Shown: piece by piece, positions 31,917 through 39,176 of the stretch
Layout of the letters: each line of letters opens with the position of its first letter
Position numbering within the stretch: the first letter of the stretch is position 1
Assembly (NCBI GenBank): GCA_018609945.1
Contig: JAHENO010000184.1
Span: 1 to 41,087, forward strand
From: Haloarculaceae archaeon
GTDB taxonomy: Archaea > Halobacteriota > Halobacteria > Halobacteriales > Haloarculaceae
DNA: 41,087 bases
Direction: 5' to 3'
Program-made: the position numbers and the translations under genes
Notes under the pieces: generated by a model
What the model was told of the DNA's origin: nothing
Database searches by the model: none
What the model saw: the letters and a program-made list of their open reading frames with translations, nothing else

Positions 31917-34351
31917 GCACTCCCGACGACACTGACGACGGTGACGAACCCGAACGGCTGGACGGTGGCGTCGTCGACCTGCAGGACCCCGACGAGTCGC
32001 TGGACCTGGGGACCTCGCTCTCCGACCGGGAGAACATCACGACCGACCAAGAGAAATACGACGCCCGGAAGATCGTCACGGGCGAGGCCCGGTACACGGC
32101 AGACTACCGCGACCGCTTTCCCGAACTCGCCGAGGCCAGGATCGTCCGGAGCGACATCCCCCACGGCCGGGTGATCGACATCGATACGAGCGGGGCCGAG
32201 GAGATGGACGGCGTCCACGCCGTGATCACTCCCTGGGACGACGTCGTTCCGGACACGCTGTACTCGCCGTCCGGCCAGTCCTATCCGGAACCGAGCCCCT
32301 GGGACACGCGCGTGTTGCGTGAACACGTGCGGTTCGTCGGCGACCCCATCGCGGCGGTGGCCGCCGAGGACAGGGACACCGCCGACCGCGCCGCACGGAA
32401 ACTGGCTGTCGAGTACGAGGAGTACGACGCAGTCTTCGACATCTGGGAGGCCACTCGGCCCGACGCGCCACGGCTGTTCGACGATAGCGAGGTCGAAAAC
32501 GAGACGACCGGCGCGGACTACGAGCGCAACCTCGAATCGCACTTCGAGGGCGAACTCGGAAATCCCGAACGCGTCTTCGAGGCGACAGGCGACGAACAGA
32601 TCCTGGAGACCGAGTGGGAGACGCCATACCAGTCACACTGTGTCCCCGAACCCCACACGTCCATCGTCTACACCGACGAGGACGACCGCTACACCGTGAT
32701 CACGGCGACGCAGGTGCCCTACCACACGCGTCGGCAACTCTCACACGTCTTCGACGTGCCGATCCGGGACGTTCGCGTGGTGAAGCCCCGGGTCGGCGCC
32801 GGATTCGGATCGAAACAGGAGATGGTCATCGAACCCATCGCCCTGGCGCTCCACCGGAAGGCCGGGCTCCCGGTCAAACTGGAGTGTACCCGCCAGGAGG
32901 AGTTCTACGCGATCAGGAACCGCCATCCGATGGCGTTACAGTTCAAAACGGCAGTCGACGAGGACGGCAACCCCCGGGCGATGGACCTCTACGTCCGGGA
33001 AAACTCCGGTGCCTACGGGACCCACGGCATGACCGTCGCGAGCAACGTCGGGACGAAGGCGATGCCGCTGTATCCCCGCGTTCCGCACATGCGCTTTGCT
33101 GGCGACGTCGTGCACACGAACCTCCCGATGGGAGCCGCACAGAGGGGGTACGGCGCACCACAGGGGATGTTCGTGGTCGAGGCCCACCTCGACGAACTGG
33201 CGCGCCGTCTCGGCGAGGATCCCGTCGAATACCGGAAACGCCACGCCGTCCGCGAGGGCGACACCGACCGCGCCGCGGCCATCCTCAAGGACGGCGACCG
33301 TTTCGAGCGAACGATCCGGTCGTGTGGCATCAGGGAGTGCATCGAACGGGGTGCCGACGCCATCGGGTACGACGACATCGACCAGCCCGGGGCCGAGCAC
33401 CTGCACCGCGGCGTCGGGATGGCGCTCTGTGCCCAGGGCAGCGGCGTCGCGGGGAAGGAACTCGGTGCTGCCCAGCTCAAGATGAACGAGGACGGCAGCT
33501 TCATTCTCCAGGTCGGTGGCGTCGACGTCGGCAGCGGCAACGACACGATGTTCACACAGATTGCGGCGGAGACGCTCGGCTGTGAGCCCGACGACATCGT
33601 CGTCAAGTCCTCCGATACCGACATCGCGCCGTTCGATTACGGTGCCTACGCCTCCTCGACGACGTACATCAGCGGCCGCGCGGTCCAGAAGGCCGCCGCG
33701 GACGCCCGCGAGCGACTCCTCGAGTGGGGCGGGCGGCTGTTGGAGGAACCGGCGGAGAACCTGGCGACCGGTGGCGGCGAGGTCTACAGCGAGGAGACGG
33801 GCGCGTCGGTCACCCTGGAAGAGATCGGCTACGAATCGATCTACGGCGACGAGGACCGCGAGCACATCATGGGCCAGGGTCACCACGCGACCGACGAGAG
33901 CCCGCCACCCTTCGGCGCGCAGTTCCTCACGGCCGTCGTCGACGAGGAGACCGGCGAGTACGAGATCGAGGAGATGGTCTTCGCCGCCGACTGCGGTGTC
34001 GCGATCAACCCACCGCTGGTCGAGGGGCAGATCGAGGGGGGCGTCCACATGAGCTACGAGTTCGCGACCAGCGGGACCCTGTCGTTCGACGGGGAGGGCA
34101 ACCCGGAGACGCTTGGATTCCGCCAGTACGGGATGCCCCGGCCGGACGAACAGCCCCCCATCGAGTCGATCATCGTCGAAACGCACGAGCCGACTGGCCC
34201 CTTCGGCGCGAAATCGATCGGCGAACTCCCCACCAACGGCGTGCCGCCAGCGCTCTCGAACGCCATCCGTGACGCAGTCGGGGTTCGGCTGACGTCGCTC
34301 CCCATCGAGGCCGAGGACGTGAAGGCTGCTCTCGACGAACAGCCGGACTGA
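31913..34351 (+). CDS. Xanthine-dehydrogenase-like molybdenum subunit, copy 2
   Basis: This 812-residue molybdenum hydroxylase subunit has the same length as copy 1. Motifs include KIVTGEARYTADY near the start of the hammerhead domain, VKPRVGAGFGSKQ (about residues 289-301), AQRGYGAPQG near 412 and the catalytic Glu in GAKSIGELPTNGVPPALSNA (about residue 774). Differences from copy 1 at the active-site loops (GAGFGSK against GGGFGGK, AQRG against AMRG) suggest different substrates or specialisation. It is translationally coupled to its FeS gene. The DsrEFH-XdhC/YqeB operon, which would mature its cofactor, starts 126 bp downstream. No FAD-binding subunit gene is seen. Confidence 0.9.
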   Translation: MSTPDDTDDGDEPERLDGGVVDLQDPDESLDLGTSLSDRENITTDQEKYDARKIVTGEARYTADYRDRFPELAEARIVRSDIPHGRVIDIDTSGAEEMDGVHAVITPWDDVVPDTLYSPSGQSYPEPSPWDTRVLREHVRFVGDPIAAVAAEDRDTADRAARKLAVEYEEYDAVFDIWEATRPDAPRLFDDSEVENETTGADYERNLESHFEGELGNPERVFEATGDEQILETEWETPYQSHCVPEPHTSIVYTDEDDRYTVITATQVPYHTRRQLSHVFDVPIRDVRVVKPRVGAGFGSKQEMVIEPIALALHRKAGLPVKLECTRQEEFYAIRNRHPMALQFKTAVDEDGNPRAMDLYVRENSGAYGTHGMTVASNVGTKAMPLYPRVPHMRFAGDVVHTNLPMGAAQRGYGAPQGMFVVEAHLDELARRLGEDPVEYRKRHAVREGDTDRAAAILKDGDRFERTIRSCGIRECIERGADAIGYDDIDQPGAEHLHRGVGMALCAQGSGVAGKELGAAQLKMNEDGSFILQVGGVDVGSGNDTMFTQIAAETLGCEPDDIVVKSSDTDIAPFDYGAYASSTTYISGRAVQKAAADARERLLEWGGRLLEEPAENLATGGGEVYSEETGASVTLEEIGYESIYGDEDREHIMGQGHHATDESPPPFGAQFLTAVVDEETGEYEIEEMVFAADCGVAINPPLVEGQIEGGVHMSYEFATSGTLSFDGEGNPETLGFRQYGMPRPDEQPPIESIIVETHEPTGPFGAKSIGELPTNGVPPALSNAIRDAVGVRLTSLPIEAEDVKAALDEQPD

Positions 34352-34389
34352 CGACCCGACAGCCGCTCCCGGCGAACGGGACGGCTGAA

Positions 34390-34449
34390 AACCGTTGGCC
34401 ACACAGCCAGTCGGACCCCCACGAGGAATCGGTCGGAGAGCCAACGGTT
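34390..34449. promoter_or_regulatory. Inverted repeat upstream of and overlapping the dsrE operon promoter
   Basis: AACCGTTGGC (34390-34399) is repeated in perfect inverse as GCCAACGGTT (34440-34449). The right arm runs into the TATA-like AACGGTTATCTGG (34444-34456), whose spacing to the ATG at 34478 suggests a leaderless mRNA. Both arms contain TTGGC, as does the operator candidate at the first xdh promoter. Confidence 0.4.
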
Positions 34450-34477
34450 ATCTGGCGTCGGTGCGTTCCGGGCACGT

Positions 34478-34849
34478 ATGGCGCACCTCGGATTCCTGTT
34501 GACGGGCGGACCGTTCGACAGCGAGCGGTGGCGGACGGCCTACGAGATGGGCCGGGCGGCGCTCGACGCCGGCCACGAGGTGACCTACTTCCACTACCTC
34601 GATGGGGCGCTCGTCCCGGTCGCTGGACAGGAGTTTCCCGACTGCTCGGACACCGGCCTCTACGACGAGATGCCGGTCGAGAAGTTCCGCGAACTCGTGG
34701 CCGACGGTGCCGAGGTCATCTGCTGTGGCCTCTGCGTCAGCGCCCGCGGAATCGACGCCGAAACCGACTACCCGGAGGGCGTCGAAATCGGTCTCCTGCC
34801 CGATCTGGCGGATATGCTGGGAACTGCAGACAGGGTGATCTCGCTATGA
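34478..34849 (+). CDS. dsrE: DsrE/TusD-like sulfur-relay protein
   Basis: This 123-residue DsrE-fold protein has the strand HLGFLLTGGPFDSERWRTAYEMGRAALDAGHEV and a Cys-rich loop EVICCGLCVSARGI (Cys82, Cys83, Cys86), placed where DsrE and TusD carry their persulfide cysteine. DsrE/TusD forms a hexameric complex with DsrF/TusC and DsrH/TusB that receives sulfur from TusA. Here it is the first gene of a four-gene operon, dsrE-dsrF-dsrH-xdhC/yqeB, so the relay is tied to molybdenum hydroxylase maturation and not to tRNA thiolation or dissimilatory sulfur oxidation. Whether sulfur or selenium is carried is unknown. Confidence 0.72.
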   Translation: MAHLGFLLTGGPFDSERWRTAYEMGRAALDAGHEVTYFHYLDGALVPVAGQEFPDCSDTGLYDEMPVEKFRELVADGAEVICCGLCVSARGIDAETDYPEGVEIGLLPDLADMLGTADRVISL

Positions 34850-34868
34850 ACCCGGGGGTGAGTCCCAG

Positions 34869-35222
34869 ATGAAACGGGACGTGCTCGTGATGCTCACCCG
34901 TGCCCCCTACGGCCGCGTTCACGTGCCGGAGGGCCTGCGGGCCGCCCGCGGCGTGGCGGCCGGATTCGATCGTCACGACGTGACAGTGGCGTTCGTCGCG
35001 GACGGCGTCTACGCCGCCCGGGAAGCGGTCGACCGCGAGGCGCTGAACATGCCCGGCCACATCGCGGACCTGCTCGCCGAGGACGGCGAGATGGTCGTCG
35101 ACGAGGCGGCGATGGCTGCACGCGATGTCCGGCCGGCGGAGATCGCCGGGGACATCGCCGTCGAGTCGGGCGAACGGATAGCCGACCGCGTCCGCGCTGC
35201 GGACCACACACTGGATTTCTGA
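34869..35222 (+). CDS. dsrF: DsrF/TusC-like sulfur-relay protein
   Basis: This 117-residue protein is related to DsrF/TusC. RAPYGRVHVPEGLRAARGVAAGFDRHDVTVAFVADGVYAARE (about residues 11-52) matches the family's APYG-x-n-EGLRAA and F-x-DGVY elements. It has no cysteine, as is common for this non-catalytic partner. The ATG at 34869 follows GGGGGTGA and lies 19 bases after dsrE. The gene is followed two bases later by dsrH. It would form the second subunit of the DsrEFH-type hexamer. Confidence 0.68.
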   Translation: MKRDVLVMLTRAPYGRVHVPEGLRAARGVAAGFDRHDVTVAFVADGVYAAREAVDREALNMPGHIADLLAEDGEMVVDEAAMAARDVRPAEIAGDIAVESGERIADRVRAADHTLDF

Positions 35223-35224
35223 CA

Positions 35225-35482
35225 ATGCTCTATCTCGTCGACGAACCGATGGCAGACCTCGCGTTCCGGACGATTGCCGGTGACGAAGATCCGCGTATCG
35301 CACTGATTCAGGACGGTGTGTTGCTGGCATCCAGGGCAGCCGCGGAAGTCGATGCCCCCATCTACGCCGTCGCGAAAGACGTCGAGGTCAGAGGCGTCGA
35401 CCTGCCGTCGGAGATAGAGCCCGTCCCGTACGACACATTGATAGAACTGGTCGTCGAACACGAAACCAAGTCGTTCGTATGA
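35225..35482 (+). CDS. dsrH: DsrH/TusB-like sulfur-relay protein
   Basis: This 85-residue protein completes the DsrEFH set. IALIQDGVLLASRA (about residues 22-35), PIYAVAKDVEVRG (near 43-55) and the final VPYDTLIELVVEH block correspond to the LIQDGVYAA, YAL-x-DVEARG and YDEFV elements of DsrH/TusB. There is no cysteine. Its stop overlaps the ATG of the xdhC-yqeB gene (ATGA), so relay and maturation factor are translationally coupled. This is the strongest sequence evidence that they act together. Confidence 0.7.
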   Translation: MLYLVDEPMADLAFRTIAGDEDPRIALIQDGVLLASRAAAEVDAPIYAVAKDVEVRGVDLPSEIEPVPYDTLIELVVEHETKSFV

Positions 35483-37059
35483 ACCTCTTCGAGGACGTCT
35501 CCGAGATGGTCGCCGACGGCAAGCCTGCGGCCATGCTGACAGTCGTCGACAAGGAGGGATCTGCGCCCCGTGACGTGGGAACGCGGATGGTTGTCACGGA
35601 AGAGTCGGAGCACGGCACAATCGGCGGGGGCACCGTCGAGAGCCTCGCCGTCGACGAGGCCCGCGCGGTCCTGGCCGGCGAGGCCGAACCGGGCGTCCGC
35701 ACCTACGAACTCGACCCGGACGGGAACACTGGCATGGTCTGTGGCGGGAAAATGGACGTCTTCGTCGACCGCCTCGAGGTCCGACCGCGCCTCTACATCG
35801 CGGGCGGTGGCCACATCAGCCAGGAACTCGCGCCGCTTGCCGACCGGCTCGGATACGAGATCACCGTCGTCGACGACCGCGAGGAGTACGCCGATCCCGA
35901 CCTGTTTCCCGATACTGCGGACGTCCTCCACGGGAACTACGGTGACGTGCTCGCGGACCTGCCGATGACAGCGGAGACGGCCGTAGCGGTCGCGACACGG
36001 AGCGGGACATTCGACCAGCAGGCCGTCGGTGCGGCTCTCGACGGCGGCGCCGGCTACGTCGGGCTGGTCGCCAGCGACCGCAAGGCAGAGCGCGTCCTCG
36101 ACTCGCTCGCGGATGACGGCTACAGCCGCGCCGCTCTGGCTCGCGTCCGGGCGCCCGTGGGGCTCGACCTCGGCGGCGGCAGCCCGCCGGACATCGCGCT
36201 CTCGATTCTCGCCGAGATCCACCGCGACCGCCACGACGCCACGGGCGACTCCGAGAACGGGCTGGACCTCGACGACCTGGTCGTCGTGCGCGGCGGGGGC
36301 GACCTGGGGAGTGGGGTCGTCTACCGGCTCCACGCGGCAGGCTATCCGGTCGTCGTCACCGAGGTCGGGGAACCCACAGTCGTCCGTCGCGCGGTCGCGT
36401 TCGGGACAGTGATGTACGAGGACTCGGTCACCGTCGAGGGTGTCACGGGCCGCCGCGCCGAGTCCGTCGACGAGGCCGTCACCATACTCGAGGCCGGTGA
36501 CGTGCCCGTCATCGAGGACCCCGACGCGACAGTGGCGGAGGAACTCGACGCCGCAGTGGTGGTCGACGCCATCATGGCGAAGGGCAAGACCGACACCGGC
36601 ACCCGCCGCGGGGACGCCGACGTCGTGATCGGACTCGGCCCGGGATTCGAGGCCGGCGAGGACGTCGACGCAGTCGTCGAGACGGACCGCGGGCACGAAC
36701 TCGGCCGGGTTTTCTACGAGGGGACTGCGAGCGCCTACGACGGAACCCCGGGCGAACGCCGTGGTTACACCACCGAGCGCGTGTTGCGGGCCCCAGCAGC
36801 GGGTCAGTGGGAGACTGCGGTCGAAATCGGGGACGTCGTGTCCGCGGGGGCGGTCGTCGGCTCCGTCGGTGACCGGCCCGTCAGAGCCGAGATCGACGGG
36901 CTCGTTCGTGGGCTCGTCCACGACGGCGTGTCCGTCTCCGAGGGCGCGAAACTCGGCGACGTCGATCCGCGGGGGGCGGCCGTCGATCACGAGAAAATTT
37001 CCGACAAAGCGCTCTCGCTGGGCGGTGGCGTGCTGGAAGCCGTGTTGCGGTTGCGATGA
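35479..37059 (+). CDS. XdhC-YqeB fusion: molybdenum hydroxylase maturation protein
   Basis: This 526-residue protein joins two maturation factors that are usually separate. Residues 1 to about 255 are XdhC. They have GSAPRDVGTRM near the start, the conserved MVCGGKMDVFVD (Cys88), and a Rossmann domain beginning with YIAGGGHISQELAPLADRLG and including GNYGDVL; LDLGGGSPPDIALSILAEI ends the XdhC part. XdhC inserts the terminal sulfur-bearing cofactor into xanthine dehydrogenase. From about 262 the protein is YqeB-like: VVVRGGGDLGSGVVYRLHAAGYPVVVTE, then VVDAIMAKGKTDTGTRRGDADVVIGLGPGFEAG and an end resembling a biotinyl/lipoyl-type hairpin (VSAGAVVGSVGDRPVRAEIDG). YqeB is specific to selenium-dependent molybdenum hydroxylase clusters. 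It is the last gene of the dsrEFH operon, convergent with selD. Confidence 0.85.
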   Translation: MNLFEDVSEMVADGKPAAMLTVVDKEGSAPRDVGTRMVVTEESEHGTIGGGTVESLAVDEARAVLAGEAEPGVRTYELDPDGNTGMVCGGKMDVFVDRLEVRPRLYIAGGGHISQELAPLADRLGYEITVVDDREEYADPDLFPDTADVLHGNYGDVLADLPMTAETAVAVATRSGTFDQQAVGAALDGGAGYVGLVASDRKAERVLDSLADDGYSRAALARVRAPVGLDLGGGSPPDIALSILAEIHRDRHDATGDSENGLDLDDLVVVRGGGDLGSGVVYRLHAAGYPVVVTEVGEPTVVRRAVAFGTVMYEDSVTVEGVTGRRAESVDEAVTILEAGDVPVIEDPDATVAEELDAAVVVDAIMAKGKTDTGTRRGDADVVIGLGPGFEAGEDVDAVVETDRGHELGRVFYEGTASAYDGTPGERRGYTTERVLRAPAAGQWETAVEIGDVVSAGAVVGSVGDRPVRAEIDGLVRGLVHDGVSVSEGAKLGDVDPRGAAVDHEKISDKALSLGGGVLEAVLRLR

Positions 37060-37062
37060 GGG

Positions 37063-38094
37063 TTACAGCCGAACGGGGTCGATCTCGGGCTCTCTCAGTC
37101 GGACGCCGGTTCCGTCTGTGACCCGCCCGACCTCGCGGACGAAGACCCCTCTCTCGGCGAATTCGTCTTCGAGTGTGGCTGTGTGCTCGGGTGACACGGC
37201 GATCAGTAATCCGCCGCTGGTCTCGGCACTTTCGCCGTCTTCCAGTCCGTACCCGAACAGCCGCGAGAGTGCGGGCGTGCCGTCGATGACCGGCAGCCGC
37301 GTTATCTCGACACCGACGCCGGAACGGCTGCCGAGCACGCGTGCCTCGCCGCAGAGGCCGAAGCCGGTCACGTCCGTCGCCGCGGTGGCGTACGCCCGGG
37401 CCACGCGCGCAGCGTCGCGGTTGGGTGTCGTCATCCAGTCGAGGGCGTCCGCGGCTATGTCCCCGATCCCTCGGTCGGTCACGTCGCGGACACTGTCACC
37501 GAACTCGCCGTTACGGACGCGGTGTGCACCCATCGCGGGCTGTGTACCCAGTGGCTTCGTCAGGTAGAGCCGGTCGCCCGGCTGTGCGCCAGCGGTCGTC
37601 ATGAACTGCCCGGGGTCGCCCGTGGCAGTGACGGCACCGCCAGCAATCGGCCACGGGTTCATGGTCGTGTGTCCGCCCGCGACGGTGCCCTCGACGTCCT
37701 CCAGCACGTCGGCCATGCCCGCGATGATCGCGGGCGCGCAGTCGGTGATCGCCCGGGGCAATGCGAGCACGACCATGCAGGTCAGGTTCTCCGTTGCACC
37801 GGTCGCGAACGCGTCGCTCGCGGCGTTGCACGCGGCGACGCGGCCGAAGTCGTAGGGATCGTCGGCGATCGGCGTGAAGAAATCCACCGTCCCGACGAGC
37901 GCGAGGTCCTCGCGGAGTCGTCTGGCGAAGGCGTCCTCGCCGACGCCGAACAGCAGGTCGTCGTCCGCCCGGTCCAGGCCTGCCTCCCGGAGTAGCGCTT
38001 CCAGGTCTCCTTGCCCGACCTTGCACGAACAGCCGTGCAGTTCCGCGAACTCGGTCAACGGCGGGTTCTCGCTTTCCTCCATGTCACCCGTCAT
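37063..38094 (-). CDS. selD: Selenophosphate synthetase (SelD)
   Basis: This 343-residue ATP-dependent enzyme makes selenophosphate from selenide. The N-terminal glycine-rich loop contains the catalytic pair HGCSCKVGQ (Cys22 and Lys25). The AIR-synthetase-like core has VDFFTPIADDPYDFGRVAACNAASDAFATGA (about 86-116), with the conserved Asp residues for Mg-ATP, and VAGGHTTMNPWPIAGGAV near 156. DVTGFGLCGE appears near 250. The ATG at 38094 overlaps the TusA-like gene's stop (ATGA), so the two are translationally coupled; the longer open frame is not used. No SelA, SelB, SPCS or selenocysteine TGA codon was noticed, so the likely use is a selenium-containing molybdenum cofactor. It is convergent with xdhC-yqeB. 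Confidence 0.93.
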   Translation of the reverse strand: MTGDMEESENPPLTEFAELHGCSCKVGQGDLEALLREAGLDRADDDLLFGVGEDAFARRLREDLALVGTVDFFTPIADDPYDFGRVAACNAASDAFATGATENLTCMVVLALPRAITDCAPAIIAGMADVLEDVEGTVAGGHTTMNPWPIAGGAVTATGDPGQFMTTAGAQPGDRLYLTKPLGTQPAMGAHRVRNGEFGDSVRDVTDRGIGDIAADALDWMTTPNRDAARVARAYATAATDVTGFGLCGEARVLGSRSGVGVEITRLPVIDGTPALSRLFGYGLEDGESAETSGGLLIAVSPEHTATLEDEFAERGVFVREVGRVTDGTGVRLREPEIDPVRL

Positions 38095-38327
38095 TCCGAG
38101 GCAGCCTCGTCGGTCACCGTGATCGTCAACTCGAAGTCCTCGCCACCGTCGCTCTCCCCCGAAACCTCGAAGCCGTGTTTCCTGCACGTGCGGCGGAGGT
38201 TCTCCTCGGCGGGTGGATAGTCACCCCGGACGAGTAGCTGCTCGCCCGGGTCGAGATCTCCGAGCCGGTCCCGGACGATCAGCGCCGGCCGCGGACAGAC
38301 CTCGCCGGTCACGTCGACCCGTTCCAT
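38091..38327 (-). CDS. TusA/YedF-like sulfur (selenium) carrier protein, coupled to SelD
   Basis: This 78-residue TusA-fold protein has the complete Cys-Pro-x-Pro motif (Cys11 in VTGEVCPRPALIVRDRL), followed by LDPGEQLLVRGDYPPAEENLRRTCRKHGFEV. Its stop overlaps the selD start. A promoter element (ACTGTTATCG on the minus strand, 38351-38360) sits 24-33 nt before its ATG. YedF and TusA-like proteins are often paired with SelD and have been proposed to hold selenium; delivery of selenide to SelD, or of selenium to the XdhC/YqeB protein, is the likely job. The paralogue at 23788 differs by Ser in the second Pro position. Confidence 0.85.
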   Translation of the reverse strand: MERVDVTGEVCPRPALIVRDRLGDLDPGEQLLVRGDYPPAEENLRRTCRKHGFEVSGESDGGEDFELTITVTDEAASE

Positions 38328-38350
38328 GTCCTGCGATACTGCTCGCTCCC

Positions 38351-38360
38351 CGATAACAGT
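38351..38360 (-). promoter_or_regulatory. TATA-like element of the tusA-selD operon
   Basis: On the minus strand this reads ACTGTTATCG, 24-33 nt before the ATG at 38327. It lies in the 74-bp spacer shared with yqeC. Confidence 0.35.
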
Positions 38361-38401
38361 TTCTCCCGAAGGCTCTTTGTCGGGGCCGCGTTTGTCGACT
38401 C

Positions 38402-39160
38402 ATGGATCTCGCGGGTGCGCTCGGTCTCCGCAATCGAGAGCTTGTCGCCTTCGTCGGCGCGGGCGGGAAGAAAACGGCGATGGCTCACCTCGTCGACGTC
38501 GCCCGCCGCCGGGACCTGTCGGTCGGATACACGACCACGACGCACACGCCACCACCTGCGGACCTGCCACTGGTAGTGGCAGAGGCCGGGGAGCTGCCGG
38601 CGGCGCTGGGGACTGCGCCCTCGCCGGTCGCCTTCGCTTCCCAGCGGGTGTCGGACCCCGAGCGGGCCGCACAGAAGGTCCGGGGATTCGAGGCGGGCGT
38701 TCTCGATGACCTCTTCGAATCCGCCCGGTTCGACTGGCTCCTGGTGAAAGCCGACGGCGCACGGCGCCGCGAGTTCAAGGCGCCCGGCCGGGACGAACCC
38801 GTTATTCCGCGTTCCGCAACACAGGTCCTGGCCGTCGCTTCCGTGCGCGCAATCGGCGAGTCGGTGGCGGCACCGACCGTTCACCGACCCGAACGCGTCG
38901 CTGCCATTGCCGGCATCGACGTCGGCGACGTCCTCACCACCGAGGTGGCGGGCCGCGTCCTGGCCAGCGACGAGGGCGGACTGAAGGGTGTGCCATCCGG
39001 GTCGACGGTGACGCCACTGATTAACAAGGCTGACACCCACTCACAGCGGGACCGAGCGAGAGACGCAATCCGGGAGGCACTCGCGAGGTCCGACCGGCTG
39101 GACCGGGGGCTGGTAACCTCCTTCGAGCGGGACTACTGCGAGGTCGTCGAGCCGTCCTGA
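38402..39160 (+). CDS. yqeC: YqeC, selenium-dependent molybdenum hydroxylase accessory protein
   Basis: This 252-residue protein shows an N-terminal nucleotide-binding P-loop (FVGAGGKKTAM, residues 17-27), followed by the YTTTTHTPPP segment near 47-56. LLVKADGARRREFKAP near 115-130 is the second family hallmark. These fit YqeC, an accessory protein confined to genomes with selenium-dependent molybdenum hydroxylases. Its biochemical role is not known to me beyond likely ATP/GTP use. It is divergent from tusA-selD and convergent with the ABC permease genes. MocA/YgfJ, another usual partner, was not found in the window. Confidence 0.85.
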   Translation: MDLAGALGLRNRELVAFVGAGGKKTAMAHLVDVARRRDLSVGYTTTTHTPPPADLPLVVAEAGELPAALGTAPSPVAFASQRVSDPERAAQKVRGFEAGVLDDLFESARFDWLLVKADGARRREFKAPGRDEPVIPRSATQVLAVASVRAIGESVAAPTVHRPERVAAIAGIDVGDVLTTEVAGRVLASDEGGLKGVPSGSTVTPLINKADTHSQRDRARDAIREALARSDRLDRGLVTSFERDYCEVVEPS

Positions 39161-39176
39161 CCGGTATGCTCCGGAG

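Noticed and set aside
32936-34444. A 502-codon minus-strand open frame opposite the second xdh large subunit
   Set aside because: It is a shadow frame; the plus strand encodes the full XDH molybdenum subunit with all motifs.
34478-35482. The dsrEFH genes as part of a dissimilatory sulfur-oxidation or tRNA-thiolation locus
   Set aside because: There is no DsrAB, DsrC, MnmA or other sulfur-pathway gene nearby, and the operon instead ends in xdhC-yqeB.
35362-36990. A 542-codon open frame on the minus strand opposite xdhC-yqeB
   Set aside because: It has no recognisable domain, is antisense to a clear maturation protein, and is typical of high-GC shadow frames.
37063-38094. Selenocysteine use (in-frame TGA) in SelD or in the XDH subunits
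   Set aside because: SelD has Cys at the catalytic position, and the XDH frames run through without internal TGA codons. No selenocysteine insertion element or tRNA-Sec was seen.
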